From the NCBI GenBank assembly GCA_964461715.1, contig CAYWVR010000022.1, positions 1 to 54,406 on the forward strand: a stretch of 54,406 bases of DNA, written 5' to 3'. The DNA is from CAYWVR01 sp964461715. GTDB taxonomy: Bacteria; Planctomycetota; Phycisphaerae; FEN-1346. This document shows, piece by piece, positions 16,559 through 24,909 of this stretch; the stretch's first letter is position 1, and every line of letters begins with the position of its first letter. A program made the position numbers and the translations under genes. The notes under the pieces are model-generated. The model was not told the DNA's origin and did no database searches. It saw only the letters and a program-made list of their open reading frames with translations.

Positions 16559-16588
16559 GGCCGCCCTCGGCCCTCGCGCCCCGCCTCG

Positions 16589-16628
16589 CTCGCCCGCCGA
16601 CCCGGCCGCACCGGGGCGGGCGAGGTTT
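16589..16628 (+). terminator. putative terminator of the ferredoxin operon
   Basis: CTCGCCCGCC (16589-16598) pairs perfectly with GGCGGGCGAG (16615-16624) and is followed by GTTTGT. The T-tract is short. Confidence 0.5.
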
Positions 16629-16792
16629 GTACAAGGCGGTGTATAGTCCGCGCCACGTAAACTGTTTATTCCACGGTACGGTTGTGCGCGGGAATACTCC
16701 CCTCGCGCCGCCACTCGTTGTTAAGATGGGCAAGATGTGACGCATTTCGTGCTGACGCTTATCCCTCCGCGACACACTTTTTGCACCTTTTC

Positions 16793-16822
16793 GGGGGGTA
16801 CCGGGGGGGTACCGGGGGGGTA
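16793..16822. repeat. short tandem GGGGGGTACC repeat
   Basis: Three near-identical units of 10-11 bp built on GGGGGGGTACC, in the gene-free stretch 16630-17078 between the ferredoxin terminator and the next operon. Pyrimidine tracts (CCCCTTTTTGCC, CCTTTTTCC) follow. No gene or RNA is recognised here. Confidence 0.5.
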
Positions 16823-17078
16823 GGGCACCCCTTTTTGCCTCCTTTTGCCCTTTTTCCAGCGGGTCGCGGGCTCGGCAGGCCGGCGCGAGGGGTGGCCGAC
16901 GCGCGCCGGAGCCGCCTCGCGGGGGGTTTCGCACCCTGGACATAGCGACCTGTGCATGTGCATGCCCGCGGCATCGGCCCATGGCGATGCTTCCTGCCTC
17001 GAAGGCGCCGGCGTGCCCTCCGCGCCGTCGGTACGATGCCCCGCGGACCCGCGTCCCAAAAAGGGGGGTCGTATGTGA

Positions 17079-17381
17079 ATCCGTGTCATCCTTGCCGTCG
17101 TCGAGGCGGCCGTCGCGGGCCTCCTGGTCGGCGCGATCGTCCGCCGCCCCGCGCCCCCGCGCCCCGTCGCGCCCGGAGCGACGCCGGGCGAGACCGCCTG
17201 GCCCGCGCTCCTCCCCCGGGACGGCCTGGTCGCCGTCGAAGCGGACCGCCTGCGCGCCGACGCGCACGACGGCGCCCTCCCCCTCGACCGCCCCCTTCGG
17301 CGGCCTGCCGCGCGCCGGGAGCAAGGGCCGCACTTCGTCCAGCACCTCGCCCGCGGCCGCGCGTTCCATAAGAGCGTGTGA
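17079..17381 (+). other. open frame with a membrane-like segment but no start codon
   Basis: After an in-frame TGA at 17076-17078 the frame reads VILAVVEAAVAGLLVGAIV, a plausible single membrane helix followed by Arg-Arg, then about 75 residues rich in Pro/Ala/Arg up to TGA 17379-17381. The first codons are ATC and CGT, and there is no ATG, GTG or TTG before the hydrophobic stretch. It may be a broken small membrane-protein gene, a gene with a sequencing error at its start, or chance. It sits about 60 nt upstream of the exported-protein operon. Confidence 0.2.
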
Positions 17382-17442
17382 AGAGAACGTGAAGACGCCG
17401 CGCGGGGGACGCGTCGAACATCATGGACCGGGAGGGGCTCGG

Positions 17443-19980
17443 ATGAGACGGATCGGGATCGCCGCGTTGATTGTGGGGACACTGGCGGCCGGGACGCTTC
17501 GGGCGGAGGTCGACCTGATCGCCCCGGAGACGCCCTGGCGCCTGTTCCTGGTGCGGGCCCTGCCCGTCGTTGGGACGCGGGCCGAGCCCGCGCCGGTGCG
17601 GCGGGGCAAAATCCGGGAGCCGTCGCCGCTTCCGCCCGAGACCTGGATGAGCCCGGACTTCGATGCCTCCACGTGGGGCCGCGTTACCGACGAGCTCCCG
17701 TACCACTTCGGCGGGTACGGGTCGCGGCAGGAGGGGGACGTGGCGGTGCTCTATCTGCGGACGCGCTTCGGCGTCGCGGACCCGGCCAAGGCCAAGGATT
17801 TCGTTCTGAAGGCGGAGTATCGCGGCGGGGCGATCGTGTACCTGAACGGCCGCGAGGTGGCCCGTCACGCCATGCCCGACGGGCCCGTCGAGCCGCTGAC
17901 CCTCGCCGACGATTACCCCGTCGAAGCGTACGTCCTGCCCGACGGCCAAACCGCGCTCCCGCGCTCCGGACGGCCCGCCGAGGAGCACCTTGACCGCTAC
18001 GAGAAGCGGATTCGCACGCTCGAAGTCCGCCTGCCCGCCGAGGCCCTCCGCCGCGGGGCGAATGTCCTGGCCGTCGAGCTTCACCGGTCGGCCCTTCGGC
18101 CCACGCGCCAAAGCTGGAGCACGGTGGGCCTGGCGTCGCCGATCCGGCTCGTGAGCGCGACCGGCGAGGGCGCCGTCGCGTATGCGGAGGCGGCCTCCGG
18201 GCTCCAGCTCTGGAACGCCCTGGCCCTGGAGACGGTGACGGCGCGGCCGGAGCTGCTGAAGAAGAGCTGGGGGACGGGCCCGATGTCGATGGGGGCGACG
18301 GGCCTGGTGCGCGGGAACCCGTTTGATGCGGTCCGGCCGGTGCGGATGCTCGCGCCGCGGGGCGGGGCGGCGTCGGGGCAGGTGGTCCTCTCGGACGACG
18401 CGGCCCTGGCGGGTGTCGAGGCCGAGCTGGGCGCCTTGAAGCACGCGCGCGGCGATGCGATCCCCGCCTCGGCCCTGCGCGTCCGCTTTGCCGCCCAGAG
18501 GGAGGACGACCGATTCCTCGACGCCCTTCTCGCCGAGCCGCCGGCGTCGACTGTCGTGCCCGTCTGGGTCCTGGCGGATGTGCCGCGGGACCAGCGCCCG
18601 GGGTGGTACACGGGCCCGCTGACGGTCCGGGCGAAGGGCCAGACGTTCCGGGTGCCCGTCCAGCTTTTCGTCTCGGCCTTCACCGTGCCGCATCCCACGC
18701 GGGACCGGCCCTTGGTCGAGTTCGTCCATTCCCCCGACACGCTGGCCCTCCATTACAGGGCGGCGCCGCTTTCGGCGCGGCACTGGGAACTGCTGGGCGA
18801 GTCGCTGGCGCTGCTGGGAGAGCTGGGGCAGGACGTCCTGTTCATCCCGGTCGTCCACAAGACGCACCTGGGCCACCGGACGGGCTTCGTGCGGTGGGTG
18901 GCCAAGGGCGACGGCTATGAGCCCGAGTACGCGGCCCTGGATCGATGGATGGACTTGTATGAGAAACACTGCGGCCGGCCGCGCGTCGTCTGCCTCATCG
19001 TCTGGAAGCCGCAGTACGGGAGCCGGTCGAAGTTCCGGGGGGCCCAGGTCAAGGACGCCGAACCGATCCTCGTCACCCGCTTCGACCCCGAGACGGGGGC
19101 CATGGAGCCGATGGAGGCCCCGATGTTCGGCACGCCGGGGAGTGAGACGTTCTGGCGGGAGATGATCCGGGGCGTCCGCCGCCGCGTCGAGGGGCGGTGG
19201 GACGGGGCGGAGTTGATGCTCGGCCAAGCCTTCGACAGCCGCCCGCTGCCGGAGACGGTTGCGTTCCTCAAGAAGGCGAGCGGGGGCCTTCGGTGGACGG
19301 TGTTCTCGCACTGGATTCGCGACGCGCGGCCGGAGGACGGGCGCTTGGTCCTGGAGAACGGCATCGTCGTGGGTCTGCGCGAGCAGGCCGCCGGCGCGCC
19401 GCTGCCCGTGTTCCGACGCCACGGCGAGGACGACGACGAGGACGTCCCGGAGTACGATTTCCTCCAGGCGGGGTCGCACCGGATGGACGTGGTGTCGGGG
19501 TCGCCGCCGCCGGCGTGGCGGAACCTGCCGAACATGACGGGCACCATCTGCCGCATCGGCTTCGACTTCTGGCCGGCCGAGGAGAGGCGGGGTCGGCTGC
19601 GGCCGATCTTCAATTCGGGCATCTGCGGGGCGTGGCTGTATCGTGGGGGGCCGGTGGCGTTCGTGTCGCCGGGGCCCCGGGGGCCCGTGCCGACGGTCCG
19701 CTTCCGCCACGTTCGCGAGGGGCTCGGCGAGACCGAGGCCCGAATCTCTCTCGTCGAGCATGCCGCGACCCTCGAAGGCGAGGCGAAGGAGGCGATCGAA
19801 GCGCTGCTGTACGAGCGTCGGATGGCGCGGCACGTGGCGCGGCTCTTCACGCAGGCGCAGATCAGCCTGGGGTGGATGGGCCTGACGGCCCGCGAGTTCG
19901 CCGCCGCCGCCAAGGCGCAGGGGCACGAGGAGGACGGGAGCTGGACGGCCCCGCCTCCGCTCGACCGAAAGGATCGATGA
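17443..19980 (+). CDS. large exported protein with GH123-like domains
   Basis: An 845-residue secreted protein. Residues 1-22 form a signal peptide (MRRIGIAALIVGTLAAGTLRA). A carbohydrate-binding-like beta-sandwich follows (about 60-230; FDASTWGRVTDELPYHFGG, GGAIVYLNGREVARHAMP, NVLAVELHRS). Around 360-430 is a beta domain of the type before GH123/DUF4091 catalytic domains (DVPRDQRPGWYTGPLTVRAK). The rest resembles a TIM-barrel hydrolase (GRPRVVCLIVWKPQYG, WDGAELMLGQAFDSR), but I cannot assign catalytic residues. ATG 17443 has GGAGGGG five bases upstream. It is the first gene of a five-gene unit; its stop overlaps the next start (ATGA). A polysaccharide-related role is a guess from the fold. 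Confidence 0.7.
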   Translation: MRRIGIAALIVGTLAAGTLRAEVDLIAPETPWRLFLVRALPVVGTRAEPAPVRRGKIREPSPLPPETWMSPDFDASTWGRVTDELPYHFGGYGSRQEGDVAVLYLRTRFGVADPAKAKDFVLKAEYRGGAIVYLNGREVARHAMPDGPVEPLTLADDYPVEAYVLPDGQTALPRSGRPAEEHLDRYEKRIRTLEVRLPAEALRRGANVLAVELHRSALRPTRQSWSTVGLASPIRLVSATGEGAVAYAEAASGLQLWNALALETVTARPELLKKSWGTGPMSMGATGLVRGNPFDAVRPVRMLAPRGGAASGQVVLSDDAALAGVEAELGALKHARGDAIPASALRVRFAAQREDDRFLDALLAEPPASTVVPVWVLADVPRDQRPGWYTGPLTVRAKGQTFRVPVQLFVSAFTVPHPTRDRPLVEFVHSPDTLALHYRAAPLSARHWELLGESLALLGELGQDVLFIPVVHKTHLGHRTGFVRWVAKGDGYEPEYAALDRWMDLYEKHCGRPRVVCLIVWKPQYGSRSKFRGAQVKDAEPILVTRFDPETGAMEPMEAPMFGTPGSETFWREMIRGVRRRVEGRWDGAELMLGQAFDSRPLPETVAFLKKASGGLRWTVFSHWIRDARPEDGRLVLENGIVVGLREQAAGAPLPVFRRHGEDDDEDVPEYDFLQAGSHRMDVVSGSPPPAWRNLPNMTGTICRIGFDFWPAEERRGRLRPIFNSGICGAWLYRGGPVAFVSPGPRGPVPTVRFRHVREGLGETEARISLVEHAATLEGEAKEAIEALLYERRMARHVARLFTQAQISLGWMGLTAREFAAAAKAQGHEEDGSWTAPPPLDRKDR

Positions 19981-21863
19981 TGGCACGTACGGACCGACAC
20001 GCAGGGGGGGGCCCGGGGGCTTGTGGCCTCCGGCGCCTGCCGCTCGCCGGTTTGCTGGCGGTCTTGTTCTCCTCGCCCGCCGCCGCCCTCATCAACCCGA
20101 ACTACACGCCCAGCGATCTCGTCCGGGGTGCCCGGGCGATCCTCGTGCTGGACGTCTCGCCGCCCGAGAAGTGGACGCTCAAGGCCCGTGTCCTCGACAC
20201 CCTCAAGGGCGCGCCGCTTGCCGCGAAGACGATCACCCTCGACACCGCCGACGCCGAGATGCTCGATGACGCCGAGCTGGCGGCGGCGTTCGACGGGGCG
20301 ACAAGCGCCCGGGCGGTCCTTTTCGCCTCCCGCGACCGCGAGGGCCAGGGCACGCCGGGGGCCGTCCAGATCGCCGGCACGTGGTTCTCCGTGACCGAGG
20401 GCGACGGGCCCGCCACCTGGAATCTCGACGCCGACCAGGAGGCCCTGGAGATGGTCTGGGCCGGGAGCGCCCGCCAGCTCGCCCGGGCCGCACGCCAGGT
20501 TCTGGAGGACCCGACGCTCCGGTTCCCCGTCAAGTCGTCGCTCGTCTGGGCCGCCGATGCGAAGCTCGCCGACGCCGGCGGGCCCGTGCACGCCCTCATG
20601 CCCGTGGACCTTGGCGGCGAGGCCTACGTCCTCGCGCTCTCCGAGGGCGGCGACCGGCTCTGGCGGGCGGGGCAGGGCGGGGACGCGCCCTTCACGGAAG
20701 GGCCGGCGCTCGCGACCGCCTCCCGGTGCGCGGCCCCGGGCGACTTCGACGGCGACGGACGCCTCGGCCTCGCGACGGCCGACCGCAAGGCCGTGCGCCT
20801 CGTGCGCCGCAACCCCGACGGCGCCTTTGCCGCACCCGTGATCGTGGCCGACATCGCGGACGTCCGCTCGCTCGACGTCATCGACCTGGACGGACGCTCG
20901 GGCCTCGTCGCCGGGGCGCCCGGCGGTCCGGTCCTGATCGTGCCGGGCGAGGGCGGAGCCTGGACGACCCGCCCCCTCGGCCTCCCCGACGGCGCGGACC
21001 CGGGGCCGGGCGGCGCGGCGGTCGTCGCGGACGTGACCGACGACGGGCGCACCGACGTCCTCGCCCTCTATGCGCGAAGCCTCGTGCTCTACGCGGGCGG
21101 CGAGGAGGCCGGCACGTTCGCGAAGGGCGAGGTCCTGGAGGTCGACCTTGGCGGCGAGCCGCGCGCAGCCGTCCCGGGCGACTACGACCAGGACGGGACG
21201 CTCGACGTCATCGTCGGCGGCGCGGGCGGGCCGGGCCTGGTGCGCCGCGATGCCCGGGGACGATGGGCCAACACGGTCTTCGAGACAGGGGAGCTGGTGC
21301 GGCACGGCGGGGAGGGCGACGCGGGGATCCTCGACGTGGCCCCCTGCGACGTCAACGCCGACGGCAAGCAGGGCGTGGCCCTCTTCTACGCGCGGGGCAA
21401 CCCGGCCGTTTTCTTCAACCGCGGCTTCGCGTGCTTCGGCCTCGCGCGGGAGCTGATCCTCGCCGAGACCCGGCTCGACGGGGCCGCGGCCCTCGGACGG
21501 GGGCAGACGGCGGGTCTCGTGGCCGACGTCACGGGCGACGGGGCGGAGGACTTCGTTGCCGCCAACCCCGCCGGCGAGGTCCGAGCCCTCCTCGGCGAGA
21601 CCGACGAGCCCCGGCGGGCGCGCCTCACGGTCGCTTTGCCCGAAGGGGCGGCAGGGCCCGTGACGATGACGGTACGGGTGAAGGACCGGCCGGTCGGCCT
21701 GTACGTGATCCGCCCCGGGCGGCCGGTCGTGGTGAATCGCCCCGCGCCGGGGCCCGTGACCCTCGCCTGGAAGGAAGCCGACGGCACGCCTCGCGCGCGG
21801 CCGGTGATTCTGGTGCGCCCCGCGCGGGTGGAGCTTGCGTCGGAAGGCGAGCCGACGCAATAA
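19977..21863 (+). CDS. exported FG-GAP/VCBS repeat protein
   Basis: A 628-residue protein with an N-terminal signal (RRLPLAGLLAVLFSSPAAA). After an N-terminal domain of unknown type (about 30-190), calcium-binding-like VCBS/FG-GAP repeats run from about 195 to 540: APGDFDGDGRLGLATAD, VVADVTDDGRTDVLALYA, VPGDYDQDGTLDVIVGG, APCDVNADGKQGVALF, VADVTGDGAEDFVAANP. These form a beta-propeller, often used in binding or adhesion outside the cytoplasm. It overlaps the preceding gene by four bases. A broken copy of a similar repeat lies at 14511-14645. Confidence 0.8.
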   Translation: MMARTDRHAGGGPGACGLRRLPLAGLLAVLFSSPAAALINPNYTPSDLVRGARAILVLDVSPPEKWTLKARVLDTLKGAPLAAKTITLDTADAEMLDDAELAAAFDGATSARAVLFASRDREGQGTPGAVQIAGTWFSVTEGDGPATWNLDADQEALEMVWAGSARQLARAARQVLEDPTLRFPVKSSLVWAADAKLADAGGPVHALMPVDLGGEAYVLALSEGGDRLWRAGQGGDAPFTEGPALATASRCAAPGDFDGDGRLGLATADRKAVRLVRRNPDGAFAAPVIVADIADVRSLDVIDLDGRSGLVAGAPGGPVLIVPGEGGAWTTRPLGLPDGADPGPGGAAVVADVTDDGRTDVLALYARSLVLYAGGEEAGTFAKGEVLEVDLGGEPRAAVPGDYDQDGTLDVIVGGAGGPGLVRRDARGRWANTVFETGELVRHGGEGDAGILDVAPCDVNADGKQGVALFYARGNPAVFFNRGFACFGLARELILAETRLDGAAALGRGQTAGLVADVTGDGAEDFVAANPAGEVRALLGETDEPRRARLTVALPEGAAGPVTMTVRVKDRPVGLYVIRPGRPVVVNRPAPGPVTLAWKEADGTPRARPVILVRPARVELASEGEPTQ

Positions 21864-21923
21864 TGGCGGCGGTGGGGCGTTTGGCCCGGTACCATGAGAG
21901 GGGCATCTCGAAGGAGGGCGGGT

Positions 21924-23534
21924 GTGCCGGATACGGCCACGGCCGCGCGTGCGGCCACGGTCGCTTGCGTGCCGGGCGCGGCGAAACGGGCGCTGGGGCT
22001 CGTCCTTGGGCTAGCGGCGGCCGTTGCGGCGCAGGCTGCGATGCCGCCGTTCGATGGGCCGCCGGCGCCGGAGCCGACGTGCGAGATCGACCGGCTCGTC
22101 TGCGCGCGGCTGGCGAAGCTGGGCATCGAGCGGGCGCGGCTCTCGTCCGACGCCGTCTTCCTCCGCCGCGCGTACCTCGACGTCATCGGGACGCTTCCGA
22201 CGGCCGAGGAGGCCCGGGCGTTCCTCGCCGACCCGTCCCCGACGAAGCGGGCCGCGCTGATCGACGCGCTCCTCGCGCGGCCGGAGTACGCCGACTACTG
22301 GGCGATGCGGTGGTCGGACGTGCTGCGCATCAAGGCGGAGTTCCCCATCAACCTTTGGCCGAACGCGGCCCAGGCGTATCACCGATGGGTGCGCACGGCG
22401 CTGGCGGAGAACCTTCCGTACGACGCGTTCGCCCGGGCGCTGCTGACGTCGAGCGGATCGAACTTCCGCGTCCCGTCCGTCAACTTCTATCGAGCGATGC
22501 AGGACGCCGAGCCCGAGACGATGGCTCGGGCGGCGGCCCGGGTCCTGATGGGGACGCGGGCGGACGCGTGGCCGGAAGCGCGGCGGGCGGGGATGGCGGC
22601 GTTCTTCGCGCGGGTGGGCTTCAAGTCCACCGCTGAGTGGAAGGAGGAGATCGTCTTCTTCGACCGCACGACGCCCGTGCCCGAGAAGGCCCTCTTCCCG
22701 GACGGGACGCTCGCGTTCCTCGAGCCCGGCCGCGACCCGCGGCAGGTCTTCGCCGACTGGCTCATCGACGCGCGGAACCCGTACTTTGCCCGGGCGATCG
22801 TCAACCGCACGTGGGCGTGGCTCATGGGCCGGGGCATCGTCCACGAGCCGGACGACCTCAGGCCGGACAATCCGGCCACGCACCCGGCGCTGGCGGCGTA
22901 CTTGGAGAAGGAGCTGGTGCGGAGCGGGTGGGACCTGAAGCACTTGGTGCGCATGATCTGCACCTCCTCGACGTACCAGTTTTCCTCGATCCCCGGCTCC
23001 GACGACCCGCGGGCGGCCGCCCACTTCGCCCATTACGGGGTGCGGCGGCTGGAGGCCGAGGTCCTCATCGACGCTTTCTGCCAGGTGACCGGTACGCACG
23101 AAGAGTATTCGAGCATGATCCCGGAGCCGTTCACGTTCATCCCGGATTCGATGCGTTCCATCGCCTTGCCCGACGGGAGCATCACGAGCAGCTTCCTGGA
23201 GATGTTCGGCCGTCCGCCGCGCGACACGGGCCTCGCCTCGGAGCGGAACAACCGGCCCACGTCCGAGCAGCGGCTGCACCTTCTGAATTCGAGCCACATC
23301 CAGCGGAAGATCGAGCGTGGGCCGGGCCTGCGGGCCCTCCTGAGGTCGCGGAAGAAGCCCGGCGACGTGGTCCGCGGGCTGTACCTGGCGGTCCTCTCGC
23401 GGTATCCGACGCCCGAGGAGCTGAAGACCGTGGCCGAGTACGTCCAGGCGGAGGACGGCCCGAAGGGCCCCGAGGCCGCCGCCGACCTGGCTTGGGCCCT
23501 CTTCAACAGCGCGGAGTTCCTGTATCGGCACTGA
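21924..23534 (+). CDS. DUF1549/DUF1553 exported planctomycete protein
   Basis: A 536-residue protein with an N-terminal export signal (KRALGLVLGLAAAVAAQA). The DUF1549 half (about 55-200; DRLVCARLAKLGIERARLSS, FLRRAYLDVIGTLPT, PEYADYWAMRWSDVLRI) is followed by DUF1553 (about 265-530; NPYFARAIVNRTWAWLMGRG, WDLKHLVRMICTSSTYQ, LAVLSRYPTPEEL). Unlike many relatives it has no CxxCH haem motif, so the cytochrome c (PSCyt1) domain is absent. GTG 21924 is chosen for AAGGAGG six bases upstream. Such genes nearly always precede a DUF1501 gene, as here. The biochemical role is unknown. Confidence 0.85.
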   Translation: MPDTATAARAATVACVPGAAKRALGLVLGLAAAVAAQAAMPPFDGPPAPEPTCEIDRLVCARLAKLGIERARLSSDAVFLRRAYLDVIGTLPTAEEARAFLADPSPTKRAALIDALLARPEYADYWAMRWSDVLRIKAEFPINLWPNAAQAYHRWVRTALAENLPYDAFARALLTSSGSNFRVPSVNFYRAMQDAEPETMARAAARVLMGTRADAWPEARRAGMAAFFARVGFKSTAEWKEEIVFFDRTTPVPEKALFPDGTLAFLEPGRDPRQVFADWLIDARNPYFARAIVNRTWAWLMGRGIVHEPDDLRPDNPATHPALAAYLEKELVRSGWDLKHLVRMICTSSTYQFSSIPGSDDPRAAAHFAHYGVRRLEAEVLIDAFCQVTGTHEEYSSMIPEPFTFIPDSMRSIALPDGSITSSFLEMFGRPPRDTGLASERNNRPTSEQRLHLLNSSHIQRKIERGPGLRALLRSRKKPGDVVRGLYLAVLSRYPTPEELKTVAEYVQAEDGPKGPEAAADLAWALFNSAEFLYRH

Positions 23535-23553
23535 ACGTTAAGGAGCCATGCAC

Positions 23554-24909
23554 ATGAGCCGGAGCAAGAGAGGGCGCGGCCCCCGCATCTCCCGCCGCGA
23601 GGCGATGCGCCGCGGGTTGGCGGGGGCGGCCGGGCTCGTGCTGGCCGACGGGCTGGGCCTCCCGGCCCTCGCGGCCGGGGCGCCCAAACCCAAGGCCGAC
23701 GCCAAGGCCAAGGCCGTCATCCAGATCTGGATGTGGGGCGGGCCCGCCCATCTCGACACCTTCGACCCGAAGCCCGACGCCGGGAGCGATTACACGGGCC
23801 CCCTCGACCACCCCATCCCCACGAACGTCGACGGCATCGTCATCGGCGAGATGCTCCCCGAGCTGGCCAAGCACGCCGACAAGTACGCGATCCTCAGGGG
23901 CATGACCCACGGCGTCAACGGCCACGAGACGGCGTCCTATCTCGTGCAGACCGGCCGGGCCCCCGGCGGGCGCGACGTCTTTCCGTGCGTGGGGGCGGTG
24001 GTCTCGCTCTTCAAGGGCTACGCTGCCGGCTACAAGGGCCGTATTCCGCCCTACATCGTCCTGACGTCGCCGCAGGGGCGATTCTCCGAGGCGGGGTTCC
24101 TGGGCCCGCGTTACAAGCCCTTCGCCACCGGCGGCGACCCGGCCCGTACGCCCTTCGTGGTCGAGGGGGTGGTGGCCCAGGGCATCAGCGAGGCGCGGCA
24201 GAAGCGGCGGCGGGAGCTGCTCCACGACCTGGACCGCCTGGCCCGGGCCCTGGCGGGTACCGACGAGATGGACGCCTTCCGCAAGGCCGAGGACCAGGCT
24301 TACGACCTCATCCTCGGCGACGCCGGCAAGGTCTTCGACCTGACCCGGGAACCCGATGCCATGCGCGAACGCTACGGACGCCACACCTTCGGCCAGTCGT
24401 GCCTGATGGCGCGGCGACTGGTCGAGTGCGGGATTCCGTACGTGACGATCAACGCCAAGGGCTGGGACACGCACAAGCAGCACTTCCAGGCCATGCGCAA
24501 GAAGCTCCCCGAGATGGACCAGGGCATGGCGGCGCTGCTGGCGGACCTGGCGGACCGGGGGCTCCTGGCAAGCACGATCGTCTGGTGGGGCGGCGAGTTC
24601 GGACGCACCCCCAAGGTTCAGTGGGAGCCCCCCTGGAACGGGGGGCGCGGCCACTACGGCCGCTGCTTCACGTCGGTCGTCGCGGGCGGGGGGTTTCAGG
24701 GCGGCGTGGTGGTCGGGGAGTCGGATGAGCGCGGGCGGACGGTCAAGGACCGGCCCATCTGGCCCGGCGACCTGATCGGCGGCATATACACGCTCCTTGG
24801 CATCGACGGCGACGCCCCCCTCCCGCATCCCCGGGGCTGCGACGTTCGCGCCGCCCCGAGCGCCGAGGAGGGCCTCACGCTGGCGGGCCCGCTGACGGAG
24901 ATCCTGTGA
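23554..24909 (+). CDS. DUF1501 family protein, Tat-exported
   Basis: A 451-residue protein with a twin-arginine-type leader (ISRREAMRRGLAGAAGLVLA). The DUF1501 domain fills the rest: IQIWMWGGPAHLDTFDPKP, MTHGVNGHETASYLVQTGR, YVTINAKGWDTHKQHF, IVWWGGEFGRTPKVQW, GGRGHYGRCFTSVVAGGG, GGIYTLLGIDG. The fold is related to alkaline-phosphatase/sulfatase-like enzymes, with conserved Asp/His residues, but no activity is established. ATG 23554 has AAGGAG eight bases upstream; ATG 23548 is too close to that site. It follows its usual partner, the DUF1549/DUF1553 gene. Confidence 0.88.
   Translation: MSRSKRGRGPRISRREAMRRGLAGAAGLVLADGLGLPALAAGAPKPKADAKAKAVIQIWMWGGPAHLDTFDPKPDAGSDYTGPLDHPIPTNVDGIVIGEMLPELAKHADKYAILRGMTHGVNGHETASYLVQTGRAPGGRDVFPCVGAVVSLFKGYAAGYKGRIPPYIVLTSPQGRFSEAGFLGPRYKPFATGGDPARTPFVVEGVVAQGISEARQKRRRELLHDLDRLARALAGTDEMDAFRKAEDQAYDLILGDAGKVFDLTREPDAMRERYGRHTFGQSCLMARRLVECGIPYVTINAKGWDTHKQHFQAMRKKLPEMDQGMAALLADLADRGLLASTIVWWGGEFGRTPKVQWEPPWNGGRGHYGRCFTSVVAGGGFQGGVVVGESDERGRTVKDRPIWPGDLIGGIYTLLGIDGDAPLPHPRGCDVRAAPSAEEGLTLAGPLTEIL

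Noticed and set aside
17086..21860. Very long minus-strand open frames (up to ~980 codons) opposite the exported-protein genes
   Set aside because: High GC removes stop codons from the complementary frames. The translations are Arg/Pro/Gly-rich and match no family, while the plus-strand proteins have signal peptides and domains.
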